Below are positions 27,369-40,226 of a stretch of 64,000 bases of DNA, piece after piece. Source of the stretch: Sphingomonas sp. Leaf22 (GTDB lineage: Bacteria; Pseudomonadota; Alphaproteobacteria; Sphingomonadales; Sphingomonadaceae); assembly GCF_001421715.1 (NCBI RefSeq), contig NZ_LMKP01000006.1, positions 37,435 through 101,434 on the forward strand. The letters are read 5' to 3'. Positions within the stretch are counted from its first letter, which is position 1. Each line of letters begins with the position of its first letter. A program made the translations under genes and the position numbers. The notes under the pieces were generated by a model that saw nothing but the letters and a program-made list of their open reading frames with translations, had not been told where the DNA came from and ran no database searches.

Positions 27369-28844
27369 TTACTGTTCGAAGTGATCCGTAACGAACCGGT
27401 CGAGCAGGCGCACGCCGAAGCCGGTCGCGCCCTTGTCGTGGTGGTTGCCGGGCTTGTCCGCCCATACCATCCCGGCGATATCGAGATGCGCCCAGCGCAC
27501 GCCGTCGTCGATATACCGCTTCAGGAACTGCGCGGCGGTGATCGACCCGGCACCGCGCGGCCCGATATTCTTCATGTCGGCGATCGGGCTGTCGATCAGC
27601 TTGTCATAGGCAGGCGACAGCGGGAAGCGCCACAACAGGTCGCCCGATTCGCGCGATGCGGCCAGCAGCTGGTCGGCCAGCGAATCGTCATTGGCGAACA
27701 TTCCGCCATGTTCGCTGCCGAGCGAGACGATCATCGCGCCGGTCAGCGTGGCGAGATCGACGATCGTCTTTGGCGAATGCGTCTTCTGGACCCAGGTCAG
27801 CACGTCGCACAGAACGAGGCGTCCTTCGGCATCGGTGTTGAGTACCTCGATCGTCTGGCCCGACATGCTGGTGATGACGTCGCCGGGGCGCATTGCCTTG
27901 CCATCGGGCATGTTCTCGACCAGCCCGACGACGCCGACGACATTGGCCTTTGCCTTGCGCGTGGCCAGCACCTTCATCGTTCCGGCGACGGCACCCGCGC
28001 CGCCCATATCCCACTTCATGTCCTCCATGCCGGGTCCGGGCTTGAGCGAGATACCGCCGGTGTCGAAGGTCACACCCTTGCCGACCAGCGCGAGGTCGAC
28101 ATCGCCCTCACCCTTTCCGTTCCAGCGCATCGCCAGCAGGCGTGCTTCCTTTTCCGAGCCAAGGCTGACACCGAGCAGCGCGCCCATGCCGAGTTCGGCC
28201 ATCTGCCGTTCGTCGAGGATGGTCAGTTCGATGCCCAGTTCGGCCAGTTCGCGGCATTTTTCGACGAAGCTGACGGGGTAGAGGATATTCGGCGGATCGG
28301 TGACCAGCGTGCGGGTCAAGTCCATCCCCTGCGTGATCGCATCGGCGGCGACGAACGCATCGTCGATCCCCTCGGGCGCGTTGGCGATGGTGATCGTCGT
28401 CAGCGTCGGCTTCGATTTTTCGGGTTGCCTGGTGCGATAGCCGTCCTGCCGCCAGCCGCGCTGGGCAGCCGTCGCCGCGAAGCGCGCGACCGATGCCACT
28501 GATGCTTCGGTACCCGCGAAATCGACGGTCAGGTCGGTCAGCCCCGACAGCAGGAACCGCCCGGTCAGCGCGCCGCCCGCCTTTTCCAGCGCCGCGCCGT
28601 CACCGGCACCGATGCCGAGCAGGATGACGCGGTTGGCGCTGTCGCCTTCGCCGGGGACGAAGATTTCGGCCATCGAACCGGCTTCCCCCTCGAACCGGCC
28701 GGCACGGGCGGCACCGGCGACCAAGGTGGCGGTCGCATCGTCCAACCCGGCCACGGCTATCCGGTCGAGCCCTCCCGTAGCGACGGGCAGGACGAGGGCG
28801 GCGGCGGTTCCCCGGTCGGGGGCGAACTGGATCGAGATCGACAT
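27369..28844 (-). CDS. pepA: Cytosol (leucyl) aminopeptidase PepA
   Basis: PepA is a hexameric two-metal M17 aminopeptidase; in E. coli it also binds DNA at cer/xer sites. The 491-aa protein has the catalytic M17 half with VGKGVTFDTGGISLKP, the metal-binding NTDAEGRLVLCD signature and the AWxG-type C-terminus. The ATG at 28844 is preceded by AAGGAAG at a good distance and gives MSISIQFAPD. The upstream ATG at 28868 adds eight poor residues. It is divergent from lptD across 163 bp and precedes holC. Confidence 0.96.
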   Translation of the reverse strand: MSISIQFAPDRGTAAALVLPVATGGLDRIAVAGLDDATATLVAGAARAGRFEGEAGSMAEIFVPGEGDSANRVILLGIGAGDGAALEKAGGALTGRFLLSGLTDLTVDFAGTEASVASVARFAATAAQRGWRQDGYRTRQPEKSKPTLTTITIANAPEGIDDAFVAADAITQGMDLTRTLVTDPPNILYPVSFVEKCRELAELGIELTILDERQMAELGMGALLGVSLGSEKEARLLAMRWNGKGEGDVDLALVGKGVTFDTGGISLKPGPGMEDMKWDMGGAGAVAGTMKVLATRKAKANVVGVVGLVENMPDGKAMRPGDVITSMSGQTIEVLNTDAEGRLVLCDVLTWVQKTHSPKTIVDLATLTGAMIVSLGSEHGGMFANDDSLADQLLAASRESGDLLWRFPLSPAYDKLIDSPIADMKNIGPRGAGSITAAQFLKRYIDDGVRWAHLDIAGMVWADKPGNHHDKGATGFGVRLLDRFVTDHFEQ

Positions 28845-29007
28845 GCACTTCCTTCTACGCTGGCGCATCGGCGCTGATCGCTTCTAGGCCGCGGGGCGTG
28901 GGCAGGTAAAGCGGGTGGACGGCGATTGCGGTTCCGGCTGCACGATGCGATAGGCACGGGCGACAGGCTCGCCATGGGGCGGCGACGGTGCTGGGGAAGC
29001 GGGACTA

Positions 29008-31245
29008 GTGGTGCGTTCGATCGGGTCACTTGCCCTTGGGTTGACGTTGGCGTTCGGAGGGCCGGCCTTTGCGCAGGACCTGCAGGATCGGGCCGCGCCG
29101 CCGCCCGCGCCCGAACAGGCGCTGCCGACCCCGCCGACCAGCGACCAGATCGATTTCTCGTCGGACCTGCTGGAATATGACAGCAACGCCGATATCGTCA
29201 CCGCCAGCGGCGAGGTTCGCCTGCTGCGCGACGGCAACCGGCTGCGTGCCGACCGCGTGACGTGGAACCGCAAGTCCGGCCAGGTCGTGGCGGACGGCAA
29301 TATCGCGGTGACCAACCCGCAGGGCGACATCGCCTATGGCGACCGGATCGAACTGACCGACACGCTGAAGGACGGCGTGGTCGACAATATGCTGGTCGTG
29401 CTCGACGAAGGCGGGCGGATCGCTGCGAAACGCGGCACCCGGTCCGAAAACGGCGTCGTGACGGTCGAGAGTGCGGCCTACACCCCGTGTTCGGTGACCA
29501 ATTCGGCGGGCTGTCCGAAGGAACCGTCGTGGAAGATCACCGCGATCCGGGTCCGCTACGATCCGGAGCGCAAGCGCATCCGCTATACCGGCGCAGGGCT
29601 GACGATCTTCGGCCTGCCGACCATTCCCTTGCCGTCCTTTTCGCATTCGATCGGCGAGGGCAGTGATTCGGGGCTGCTGGCACCGTCGATCCGGCTCGAC
29701 CGAGTCAACGGGGTCGAGGTCGCGGTCCCCTATTATTTCAACCTCGCGCCCAATCGCGACCTGACGATCACGCCGCACGTCTACACCGCGGTCCTGCCGA
29801 TGGTGCAGGGCGAGTATCGCGCGCTGACGACGAACGGCGCGTATCGGGTACAGGGCTATGCCACGGTCAGCCGGCGGAGCGACGATCTGGTCCTCGGCAT
29901 CGTGCCGACCGGCAGCGAACAGTCGTTTCGCGGCTATCTCGACGCGGTCGGGCGGTTCCAGCTCGATCCGAACTGGGCGGTGTCGGGATCGCTGCGCTAT
30001 ACCACCGACCAGACGTTCCTGCGCCGCTACGACATATCGCGCGACGATCGCCTGCGCAACAACGTGACGGTCGAGCGGATCGATCGCGATTCGATGCTGA
30101 CGATCAGCGGTTGGGCGGTGCAGACGCTGCGGGTCGGCGACGATCAGGGGATGCAGCCGGTCGCATTGCCCGAACTCGATTACCGCCGCCGGTTCAACGG
30201 CCTGCTGGGCGGGGTCGCGCAGGTGCAGCTCAACACGCTGGCGATCGGCCGCAGCGAAGGGCAGGATACGCAGCGCGCCTTTGCCGCCGCGCGCTGGGAC
30301 CTGACGCGCTACACGCCGCTGGGGCAGGAAGTGACGTTTACCGCCTATGCGCGCGGCGACGTGTATAATGCGCATGATACGATCGATACCGCGGTGCTGA
30401 GCTATCGCGGCGACGAGGGCCTCACCCCGCGTGGTATCGCGGCGGCGGCGATCGATATTCGCTGGCCGTTCGTCGGGCCGCTCGGGTCGGGTACGCAGCG
30501 GATCAGCCCGCGCGTGCAGCTGGTGGCTTCGCCGAAGATCGCGAATCTGGCGGTCCCGAACGAGGATGCCCGCGCCGTCGACCTCGAGGATTCGAACCTG
30601 TTCGCGCTGAATCGCTTTGCCGGATATGACCGGTTCGAGGATTCGTCGCGCATCACCTACGGCCTCGACTATGCGCTCGACTTGCCCGGCGTGACGGTGG
30701 CGGCGACGGTCGGCCAGAGCTACCGCGCGAGCGAGCGTGCCAGCATCCTGCCGAGCGGCACCGGGCTGGACGATCGCTGGTCCGATATCGTCGGGCGGAC
30801 CGATATCCGGTTCCGCGAACTGGTCAGCTTCACCCATCGCTACCGGCTCGACAAGGACGGGTTGAAGATTCGCCGCAACGAACTGGACGCGACGGTCGGC
30901 AGCCGTCGGACGTACCTTCAGGTCGGCTATCTCCGGCTCAATCGCGATATCGACGAACTCGAAGATTTGCAGGACCGCGAGGAAATCCGCTTTGCGGGTC
31001 GCGTCGCGTACGGCCCATTCTGGTCGGCGTTCGGATCGGCGACGGTCGACCTGACCGACAAATCGGAGGATTCGCTATCGCTGTCCGATGGTTATGATCC
31101 GATCCGTCACCGGCTGGGCGTCCAGTATGAGGACGACTGTCTGCGGCTGGGGCTGACGTGGAAGCGCGATTACCAGCGGATCGGCGACGCGCGCAGCGGT
31201 AGCAGCTATCTGGTAACGCTGGCATTGAAGAACCTTGGGCGATAA
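29008..31245 (+). CDS. lptD: LPS-assembly outer-membrane protein LptD
   Basis: LptD is the beta-barrel through which lipopolysaccharide is inserted into the outer membrane. The 745-aa chain has a signal peptide (SLALGLTLAFGGPAFAQ) and an OstA-like N-terminal domain (DLLEYDSNADIVTASGEVRLLRDGN region). The large barrel domain includes the IPLPSFSHS lip segment. The cysteine pair CSVTNSAGCP near residue 160 could form a disulfide. The start is GTG at 29008, with a second GTG directly after it. It leads the lptD-surA-pdxA-rsmA operon. Confidence 0.95.
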   Translation: MVRSIGSLALGLTLAFGGPAFAQDLQDRAAPPPAPEQALPTPPTSDQIDFSSDLLEYDSNADIVTASGEVRLLRDGNRLRADRVTWNRKSGQVVADGNIAVTNPQGDIAYGDRIELTDTLKDGVVDNMLVVLDEGGRIAAKRGTRSENGVVTVESAAYTPCSVTNSAGCPKEPSWKITAIRVRYDPERKRIRYTGAGLTIFGLPTIPLPSFSHSIGEGSDSGLLAPSIRLDRVNGVEVAVPYYFNLAPNRDLTITPHVYTAVLPMVQGEYRALTTNGAYRVQGYATVSRRSDDLVLGIVPTGSEQSFRGYLDAVGRFQLDPNWAVSGSLRYTTDQTFLRRYDISRDDRLRNNVTVERIDRDSMLTISGWAVQTLRVGDDQGMQPVALPELDYRRRFNGLLGGVAQVQLNTLAIGRSEGQDTQRAFAAARWDLTRYTPLGQEVTFTAYARGDVYNAHDTIDTAVLSYRGDEGLTPRGIAAAAIDIRWPFVGPLGSGTQRISPRVQLVASPKIANLAVPNEDARAVDLEDSNLFALNRFAGYDRFEDSSRITYGLDYALDLPGVTVAATVGQSYRASERASILPSGTGLDDRWSDIVGRTDIRFRELVSFTHRYRLDKDGLKIRRNELDATVGSRRTYLQVGYLRLNRDIDELEDLQDREEIRFAGRVAYGPFWSAFGSATVDLTDKSEDSLSLSDGYDPIRHRLGVQYEDDCLRLGLTWKRDYQRIGDARSGSSYLVTLALKNLGR

Positions 31246-31313
31246 GGCCCTGTTCAGGCGCGGCGGGTCATGAATTTGCCCGAATGGTGCGGCACCGCCC
31301 TGATTTCGCGCGC

Positions 31314-32693
31314 ATGGGATATGACGACCAAGTGACCAACAACATCGTGAATGTCGGCCGCATCGGCCGTTCGATCGCCGGATTCGTCGCGATCGCCGCC
31401 GCCGCCACGCTGGCGGCACAGACCGTCAGCGACGGACAGGAGGTGCCCGGGGCCAACCTGAACCTGCCGGGCAACCCGATCATCTTCGGGAAACTCGACC
31501 CGAATATCCGCAAGCCGACCGCGATCGTGAACGATACGGTGCTGACCGGCACCGATGTCGACCAGCGGATGGCGCTGATCGTCGCGCTGAACGATTTCAA
31601 GCTCAGCGACGCGGACCGCGAGGTGCTGCGCCAGCAGGTCGTGCGCCAGTTGATCGACGAAACGCTGCAGATCCAGCAGGCGAAGGCGAAGGACATCACC
31701 GTCACGCCGGCCGAGCTGGAACAGAGCTTCAACCGGCTGGCCAAGCAGCGCTTCAACCAGACGCCCGAGCAATTGCGCGCCTATCTGCGGACCGTCGGGT
31801 CGTCGGATCGTTCGCTCCGGCGGCAGATCGAGGGCGAGCTGGCGTGGAGCCGGTTGCTGCGGCGGCAGGTCGAGCCGTTCGTGAATGTCGGCGAGGAGGA
31901 AGTCGCCGCCGTCATCAAGCGCATGGAGGAATCCAAAGGCGCGGAAGAATACAGCCTGCGCGAAATCTATATGAGCGCCACGCCCGACCGCGCCGCCGAG
32001 GTGCAGGCGGGCATGACGAAGATGATCGAGCAGATCCGGCAGGGCGCGCCGTTCGAATATTTCGCGCGCAATTTCTCCGAAGCGTCGACCCGTGCGGTCG
32101 GTGGCGATCTGGGCTTCGTGCGGCTGAACATGCTGCCCGACCCGTTGCAGCGGGCCGCGCAACAGATGCAGGTCGGGCAGATCGCCGGGCCGATCGAGGT
32201 ACCGGGCGGCTATTCGATCCTGTATCTGACCGACAAGCGGCAGGTGCTGACCGCCGATCCGCGCGATGCCAAGCTGGCGCTGCGGCAGTTGTTCCTGCCC
32301 TTCCCCGCCGGCACGACCGAGGCGCAGGCGAGCGCCAAGGTCGCGGCCTTCACCGAAGCGACCCAGACGATCCGCGGGTGCGGCGACGCGACCAAGATCG
32401 CGCAGGCGCAAAAGGCGGAAATCGTCGACAACGACGCGGTGACCGTCCGCAGCCTGCCGCCGGCGCTGCAGGAAATCATCCTGAAGCTGAACGTCGGACA
32501 GGCGACCCCGCCCTTCGGTTCGCCCAAGGACGGCGTGCGCGTGCTGGTGCTGTGCGGTCGCGAAGACGCGCGCAACGGCGCCTTGCCGAGTGCGGCGCAG
32601 ATCCAGCAGGGACTGGAGCAGGAACGCGTCAACCTGCGGGCGCAGCGGATGATGCGCGATCTGCGGCGGGACGCGGTGATCGAGTATCGCTGA
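31314..32693 (+). CDS. surA: Periplasmic peptidyl-prolyl isomerase/chaperone SurA
   Basis: SurA escorts outer-membrane proteins through the periplasm. The protein has an uncleaved-looking or late signal (IGRSIAGFVAIAAAATLAAQ), a SurA N-terminal chaperone domain (PTAIVNDTVLTGTDVDQRM), and a parvulin-type PPIase segment (AEEYSLREIYMS...GAPFEYFARNFSEASTRAVGGDLGFV). A second degenerate PPIase-like region follows. Candidate starts are ATG 31284, ATG 31314 and GTG 31332. I take 31314 because the residues before it do not look like a signal n-region. It lies between lptD, its main client in other bacteria, and pdxA. Confidence 0.9.
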   Translation: MGYDDQVTNNIVNVGRIGRSIAGFVAIAAAATLAAQTVSDGQEVPGANLNLPGNPIIFGKLDPNIRKPTAIVNDTVLTGTDVDQRMALIVALNDFKLSDADREVLRQQVVRQLIDETLQIQQAKAKDITVTPAELEQSFNRLAKQRFNQTPEQLRAYLRTVGSSDRSLRRQIEGELAWSRLLRRQVEPFVNVGEEEVAAVIKRMEESKGAEEYSLREIYMSATPDRAAEVQAGMTKMIEQIRQGAPFEYFARNFSEASTRAVGGDLGFVRLNMLPDPLQRAAQQMQVGQIAGPIEVPGGYSILYLTDKRQVLTADPRDAKLALRQLFLPFPAGTTEAQASAKVAAFTEATQTIRGCGDATKIAQAQKAEIVDNDAVTVRSLPPALQEIILKLNVGQATPPFGSPKDGVRVLVLCGREDARNGALPSAAQIQQGLEQERVNLRAQRMMRDLRRDAVIEYR

Positions 32694-32706
32694 GGGAACG
32701 GGCGCG

Positions 32707-33702
32707 ATGCGGGGAATTGCTCCTCTGGCGGTATCGATGGGCGATCCCGCCGGGATCGGTCCGGAGGTGATCGCCAAGGCATGGGACCGGCGGGAGGGCG
32801 AGACGCTGCCCTGTTTCTTCGCGGTCGGTGACGTCCGCGCGGTATCGGCAGTGTGGAACGGGCCGGTCGCGCGGATCGACGACCCGCGCGATGCCGCCGA
32901 CGTGTTTCGCCGTGCGCTGCCGGTGATATCGGTGGTCGACGACGACGCGATCGTGCCCGGACGGCCCGATATCGGTGGTGCGCGTTGCGCATTGCAGTCG
33001 CTCGAATTGGCGGCGGGGCTGGCGCGATCGGATGCGGCGTCGGCGCTGGTGACGGCCCCGGTGTCCAAGGCCGATCTGTACCGGGTCGGTTTCGATTATC
33101 CGGGGCAGACCGAATTTGTCGCCGAACGCTGCGGCGTGGCGCGTGAGAATGCTGTGATGATGCTCGCCGGACCGACCCTGCGCGTGGTGCCGGTGACGAT
33201 CCACGAACCACTGGCGGCCGTGCCGCAGGTGCTGACAGTGGAGCTGTTGCTCGCGCGGGCGCGGGTCACGGCACGCGGCCTGATCCGCGATTTCGGGATC
33301 GAGGCACCACGGCTTGCGCTGGCCGGGCTCAATCCGCATGCCGGCGAAGGCGGCGCGATCGGACGCGAGGAAATCGACGTCATGATGCCCGCGGTGGAGC
33401 AGTTGCAGGCCGAAGGAATCGATATCGTCGGCCCGCTGGCCGCCGACACCATGTTCCATCCCCGCGCGCGGGCGCGATATGACGCGGCGCTGTGCGCCTA
33501 TCATGATCAGGCTTTGATCCCAATCAAGACGTTGCATTTCGACGACGGCGTCAACATCACGCTGGGCCTGCCGATCGTGCGGACCTCGCCCGACCATGGC
33601 ACCGCCTTCGACATTGCCGGGCGCGACATGGCGGAGCCGGGCGCGATGATCGCCGCGATTCGCATGGCGGGCGAAGCCGCCGCCCGCCGGGCCGCCGCGT
33701 GA
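32707..33702 (+). CDS. pdxA: 4-hydroxythreonine-4-phosphate dehydrogenase
   Basis: PdxA oxidises 4-phosphohydroxy-L-threonine in the DXP-dependent pyridoxal phosphate pathway. The 331-aa protein has [16 protein letters not shown] at the start, [17 protein letters not shown]-like [12 protein letters not shown] and [12 protein letters not shown]. It closes with [12 protein letters not shown] and [10 protein letters not shown], which hold the metal-binding His/Asp residues. It is 13 bp after surA, and its stop overlaps the rsmA GTG (GTGA). Confidence 0.96.
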   Translation: MRGIAPLAVSMGDPAGIGPEVIAKAWDRREGETLPCFFAVGDVRAVSAVWNGPVARIDDPRDAADVFRRALPVISVVDDDAIVPGRPDIGGARCALQSLELAAGLARSDAASALVTAPVSKADLYRVGFDYPGQTEFVAERCGVARENAVMMLAGPTLRVVPVTIHEPLAAVPQVLTVELLLARARVTARGLIRDFGIEAPRLALAGLNPHAGEGGAIGREEIDVMMPAVEQLQAEGIDIVGPLAADTMFHPRARARYDAALCAYHDQALIPIKTLHFDDGVNITLGLPIVRTSPDHGTAFDIAGRDMAEPGAMIAAIRMAGEAAARRAAA

Positions 33703-34535
33703 GCATCGCCCCGGTCGGCGACTTGCCGCCGCTGCGCGAGGTCATCAAGCGGCACGATCTGTCGGCGAACAAGGCACTGGGGCAGAATTTCCTGTTCGAT
33801 CAGCAATTGCTCGACCGGATCGCGCGCGTGCCCGGCGACCTGCACGATCGGGAAGTGCTGGAGGTCGGACCCGGGCCGGGCGGTCTGACCCGCGGGCTGT
33901 TGCTGGCCGGGGCGAAGGTGACCGCGATCGAGCGCGACCGTCGCTGCATTCCGGCGCTCGAGGAACTTGGTACAGCGTTTCCCGGACGCCTGCGCGTGAT
34001 CGAGGGCGACGCCCTAGAAATCGATGCGCCGTCGTTGTTCGAAGGGCGGCCGCATATCGCGTCCAACCTGCCCTATAATGTCGGAACCGCGCTGTTCGTC
34101 GGCTGGCTGTCGGCGGCGTGGGAACCGTGGTGGCAGAGCCTGACGCTGATGTTCCAGCGCGAGGTGGCGGACCGGATCGTCGCCAGTGCCAATGACGACG
34201 CGTTCGGGCGGCTGGCCGTCCTGGCGCAGTGGCGCAGTGCGGCGCGAATCGCGATGCCGGTGCATCGCAGCGCCTTCACCCCGCCACCCAAGGTCATGTC
34301 GGCAGTGGTGCATGTCGTCCCGACCGAGGCACCCGAAGGCGTTTCGCTCAAGACGCTCGAACGCCTGACCGCTGCGGCATTCGGACAGCGACGCAAGATG
34401 TTGCGGCAGAGTTTGAAGGCGGTGCCGGGCGCGATCGACGCGGCCGAAGCGATCGGCATCGATCCGACGCGTCGCGCGGAAACGGTCAGCGTTGCCGAAT
34501 TCGTGGCGATGGCGCGGGTACTGGACGCGGGCTGA
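33699..34535 (+). CDS. rsmA: 16S rRNA dimethyladenosine transferase RsmA (KsgA)
   Basis: RsmA dimethylates two adjacent adenosines near the 3' end of 16S rRNA. The 278-aa chain shows [18 protein letters not shown], the SAM-binding [16 protein letters not shown], and the catalytic [12 protein letters not shown] (NLPY) motif. A C-terminal domain ends [15 protein letters not shown]. The GTG start at 33699 overlaps the pdxA stop. It ends the operon, 19 bp from the convergent SIMPL gene. Confidence 0.96.
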   Translation: MSIAPVGDLPPLREVIKRHDLSANKALGQNFLFDQQLLDRIARVPGDLHDREVLEVGPGPGGLTRGLLLAGAKVTAIERDRRCIPALEELGTAFPGRLRVIEGDALEIDAPSLFEGRPHIASNLPYNVGTALFVGWLSAAWEPWWQSLTLMFQREVADRIVASANDDAFGRLAVLAQWRSAARIAMPVHRSAFTPPPKVMSAVVHVVPTEAPEGVSLKTLERLTAAAFGQRRKMLRQSLKAVPGAIDAAEAIGIDPTRRAETVSVAEFVAMARVLDAG

Positions 34536-34554
34536 ACCGGGTAGCCCGCGATCC

Positions 34555-35304
34555 TTACTGCCGGATCGCGTACCGGGCATTCACCCGGGCCTGCGTCTCG
34601 ATCGCCTTGGGAGCGACGGCAATTTCAACCCGGGGACGCGCATTGCCAAGGCTCATCGACCCGATATCGTCCGCCGACATCGCCATATCCATCTGCGCGT
34701 TCGGATCGTGCAACGCCAGCAATTCGCCCAGCCGAACGCCTGCACCGGCGGCCATCGCCTCCGCCTTCGCGCGGGCGGCGGCGATCGCGGCGGCAGTTGC
34801 GCGGCGTTGTGCTTCCGTCGGATCGCGTAACGAGAACCCCTGTATCCGCGCATCCCGCGCGCCCAGTCGGGCGACGGCACCGACGGCGGTCCCGGCCCGA
34901 TCGACCGCGCCCGTCCGCGCGGTGCCCTGCAAGGTCGCGATGTACCCGGTCACGGCGCAGTCCCCCTCGCTCAGACGGGGGCGGCTGTTATAGCCCGTGA
35001 AATTCTCGCATTTGTCGGATCGGGCTTCGATCACGCTCACCTCACCCGACGACAATCGCGCGCCACGTCCGAGCAGCGCCGTCAACTCGGCGACGATCGC
35101 TCGCTGCTTCGTTGCCAAGGCCGCGCTGGCATCATCGGCGGTCCTGCCTTCACCGATGACGGAATAGGAGATGGTCGCCACGTCGGGCGGCGTCGATACG
35201 GTGCCGACACCCATCACCTGAATGAGCGGTACCCGTTCGTCGGCAGATTGGGCCATTACCGGAGTCGCGATCAGGCCAAGGAGCAGTATCATCGCCCGTC
35301 GCAT
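34555..35304 (-). CDS. SIMPL-domain (DUF541) periplasmic protein
   Basis: SIMPL-domain proteins are exported beta/alpha proteins of uncertain role, linked in other bacteria to oxidative stress and outer-membrane integrity. The 249-aa product has a signal peptide (MRRAMILLLGLIATPVMAQ) and the typical QVMGVGTVSTPPDVATISYSV start of the domain. An Ala-rich helix (AIAAARAKAEAMAAGAGVRLGEL) lies near the C-terminus. A GGGGGAGAG ribosome-binding site precedes the ATG at 35304, which favours it over the in-frame ATG at 35346. Confidence 0.88.
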   Translation of the reverse strand: MRRAMILLLGLIATPVMAQSADERVPLIQVMGVGTVSTPPDVATISYSVIGEGRTADDASAALATKQRAIVAELTALLGRGARLSSGEVSVIEARSDKCENFTGYNSRPRLSEGDCAVTGYIATLQGTARTGAVDRAGTAVGAVARLGARDARIQGFSLRDPTEAQRRATAAAIAAARAKAEAMAAGAGVRLGELLALHDPNAQMDMAMSADDIGSMSLGNARPRVEIAVAPKAIETQARVNARYAIRQ

Positions 35305-35364
35305 CGCATCTCTCCCCCGCCTGTTTTGCGATGCTAGGGGTCGCAAACGACCGGGTAAAGGCGG

Positions 35365-35889
35365 TTACTGCTTCATCGGAGCGACGGTGCCCGGCACCGG
35401 TACTGCCGGCGGCGTCTGGAGCGCAGTCGCCGTCACCGGCGGTCCCTTGGCGATGGACGCTGCCAGTTCGTCGCTCGCCGGGCAGGTCGCACCGCAGACG
35501 GTCTTCAGCTTCGCCAGCGTTTCGCGCGCTCTGGTGACCGCACCCTTTTGGACCAATGCCTCGCCCTCACCCTTCAGCGCGACGACGTCATTGGGTTCGA
35601 GGCTCAGCGCCTCGCGGTACAAGCGGATCGATTTGCCGGGCAATCCTTGCCCACGCGCAATGTCTGCCAAGGCGATGTAGGCAGGACGATTGCGCGGATC
35701 GACGACTAGGGCGCTTTCGATAAACCCGACCGCACCCTCGATATTGCCCGATGCCTGTGCGGCGCGGCCCTGTTGCAGCAATGCGGTCGAACGCGGGTCG
35801 ATCTGGTTATCGGGACGCTGCCCGCTGAGCGAGGTCGACGCGCATACCAGCGCGAGCGCGGCCGCGACCGAAACCGAGGTGAACCGCAT
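35365..35889 (-). CDS. Exported TPR-repeat protein
   Basis: The 174-aa protein carries a signal sequence (MRFTSVSVAAALALVCASTSLSG) and at least two tetratricopeptide repeats: LLQQGRAAQASGNIEGAVGFIESALVVDPRN and YIALADIARGQGLPGKSIRLYREALSLEPND. A Cys pair (VCGATC) and a Pro-rich tail follow. Such proteins scaffold envelope complexes; no partner can be named. The ATG at 35889 has GGAGAA about five bases upstream. It lies 25 bp downstream of rsmB on the same strand. Confidence 0.85.
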   Translation of the reverse strand: MRFTSVSVAAALALVCASTSLSGQRPDNQIDPRSTALLQQGRAAQASGNIEGAVGFIESALVVDPRNRPAYIALADIARGQGLPGKSIRLYREALSLEPNDVVALKGEGEALVQKGAVTRARETLAKLKTVCGATCPASDELAASIAKGPPVTATALQTPPAVPVPGTVAPMKQ

Positions 35890-35914
35890 CAACTTCTCCG
35901 ACCGCGACACTGCC

Positions 35915-37093
35915 TTATCCCCGGCCTAGCCGTGCGACGAAGAAGCCGTCGGTTGAATCGGATGCCGGGGTCAGGCGCATTCCCGGACCGTGGACGCGCC
36001 CGCGCGGCAATGCAAGCGGCAGCGCGCGCCATTCGGGATGCCGGGTCAGAAACGCATCGACCTGCCCCGCCCCTTCGGCATCGAGCAGCGAACACACGAC
36101 ATAGGTGATGGTGCCGGTCGGCGCGGTCAGGCCGGCTGCGATGTCGAGCAGCCGCTGCTGTGTCGCGACCACCCGGTCGAGCCGATCGGGGGTCAGCCGC
36201 CAGCGCGCCTCCGGGTTGCGCCGCCAGGTGCCGGTACCCGAACACGGCGCATCGACCATCACCCAATCGGCCTGCCCGGCGACATCCGCCAACATCGCCG
36301 CTTCCTTGCCCGGATCGAGCAGCCGGGGTTCGGCGACCGACACCCCGGCGCGTGCGGCGCGGGGGGCGAGCCGCGACAGACGCGGGCGATCGGTATCGGT
36401 GGCGAGGATGCGCCCCTCCCCCGCCATCTGCGCGGCGATCGCCAGCGTCTTGCCGCCGCCACCGGCGCACAGGTCGATGGCGAAGCCGCCCGGTTCGGCG
36501 CAGGCGGCGAGCGCGACGATCTGGCTGCCGAAATCCTGCACCTCGGCACGACCGTCGCGCAGCGCCTCGCTATCCGGCAGCGTGTCGGCGGGCAGCCGGA
36601 TCGCGTCGGGCAGATCGGCCGCCGGTTCGCCGCCCAGTTCGCCGAGCAGCGCATCGCGATCGGTCCGCAGGCGGTTGACGCGGATATCGAGCGGTGCGCG
36701 CTCCAGCAGCGCGGCAAGGTCGGCATCGTCCAGCCCCGAGTGCCGCAACGCATCGACCAGCCATTCCGGCGCGAAACCCGGCTCGGCGCGGGGTTCGCCG
36801 GCAGCGATCGGCGCGGGGCCATAGGACGAACCGTCGAACGTCGCGGCGAGATCCTGATCGCTTTCGGCCAGCGCCACGATCGCGGCGCGGGCATTGACCG
36901 GTACCGCGCCGAACCGGCGGACCGCATCATAAGCGAGGGTGCGGATCGCGCGGCGATCCTTCGACCCGGCATAGCGGCGGGCGGCGAAAAACCGTTTGGC
37001 GACCTGATCGCCCGCCGCCCCACCGGTGCGTGCGGCGTCGAGGATCGCATCGACCAGATCGATCGCCGCCTGGGTACGTGCCGCCGGAGTCAT
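35915..37093 (-). CDS. rsmB: RsmB/NOP-family rRNA (cytosine-C5) methyltransferase
   Basis: The family methylates C5 of cytosine in 16S rRNA. The 392-aa protein has a NusB-like N-terminal helical part, the SAM-binding FAIDLCAGGGGKTLAIAAQM, the VDAPCSGTGTWRRNPEARW motif and the nucleophilic Cys of TYVVCSLLDAEG. Both cysteines of the double-Cys mechanism are present. RsmB is the nearest named member, but the exact target cytosine cannot be told from sequence. It is separated from the upstream guaB by a terminator. Confidence 0.9.
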   Translation of the reverse strand: MTPAARTQAAIDLVDAILDAARTGGAAGDQVAKRFFAARRYAGSKDRRAIRTLAYDAVRRFGAVPVNARAAIVALAESDQDLAATFDGSSYGPAPIAAGEPRAEPGFAPEWLVDALRHSGLDDADLAALLERAPLDIRVNRLRTDRDALLGELGGEPAADLPDAIRLPADTLPDSEALRDGRAEVQDFGSQIVALAACAEPGGFAIDLCAGGGGKTLAIAAQMAGEGRILATDTDRPRLSRLAPRAARAGVSVAEPRLLDPGKEAAMLADVAGQADWVMVDAPCSGTGTWRRNPEARWRLTPDRLDRVVATQQRLLDIAAGLTAPTGTITYVVCSLLDAEGAGQVDAFLTRHPEWRALPLALPRGRVHGPGMRLTPASDSTDGFFVARLGRG

Positions 37094-37220
37094 ACGCTAT
37101 TGTCCAGAAAAACCATGCCCGACGCTACCAACATAACCTGGATCAATCCAGTGTCCGAAGCCACACGCGCGGTGCCGTACCGTCGAACGCGCGGTAGCGG
37201 GAAAGAGCACGGACGCGTCG

Positions 37221-37252
37221 AAAAGGCTGCGTGCCGCCGGCGACACGCAGCC
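37221..37252 (-). terminator. Intrinsic terminator of guaB
   Basis: GGCTGCGTG (37225-37233) pairs perfectly with CACGCAGCC (37244-37252). On the minus strand the stem is followed by TTTT (37224-37221). It lies 8 bp past the guaB stop. Confidence 0.85.
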
Positions 37253-37260
37253 GCCGATCG

Positions 37261-40189
<2,929 letters not shown>

Positions 40190-40226
40190 GCGCCCCACTA
40201 TCGATCCGAAACGTGACGGGCAAGCG

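Noticed and set aside
37121..37130. GACGCTACCA upstream of rsmB, similar to the glycan-locus operator word
   Set aside because: Only the last nine bases match, the flanking bases differ, and rsmB is a housekeeping gene; treated as chance.
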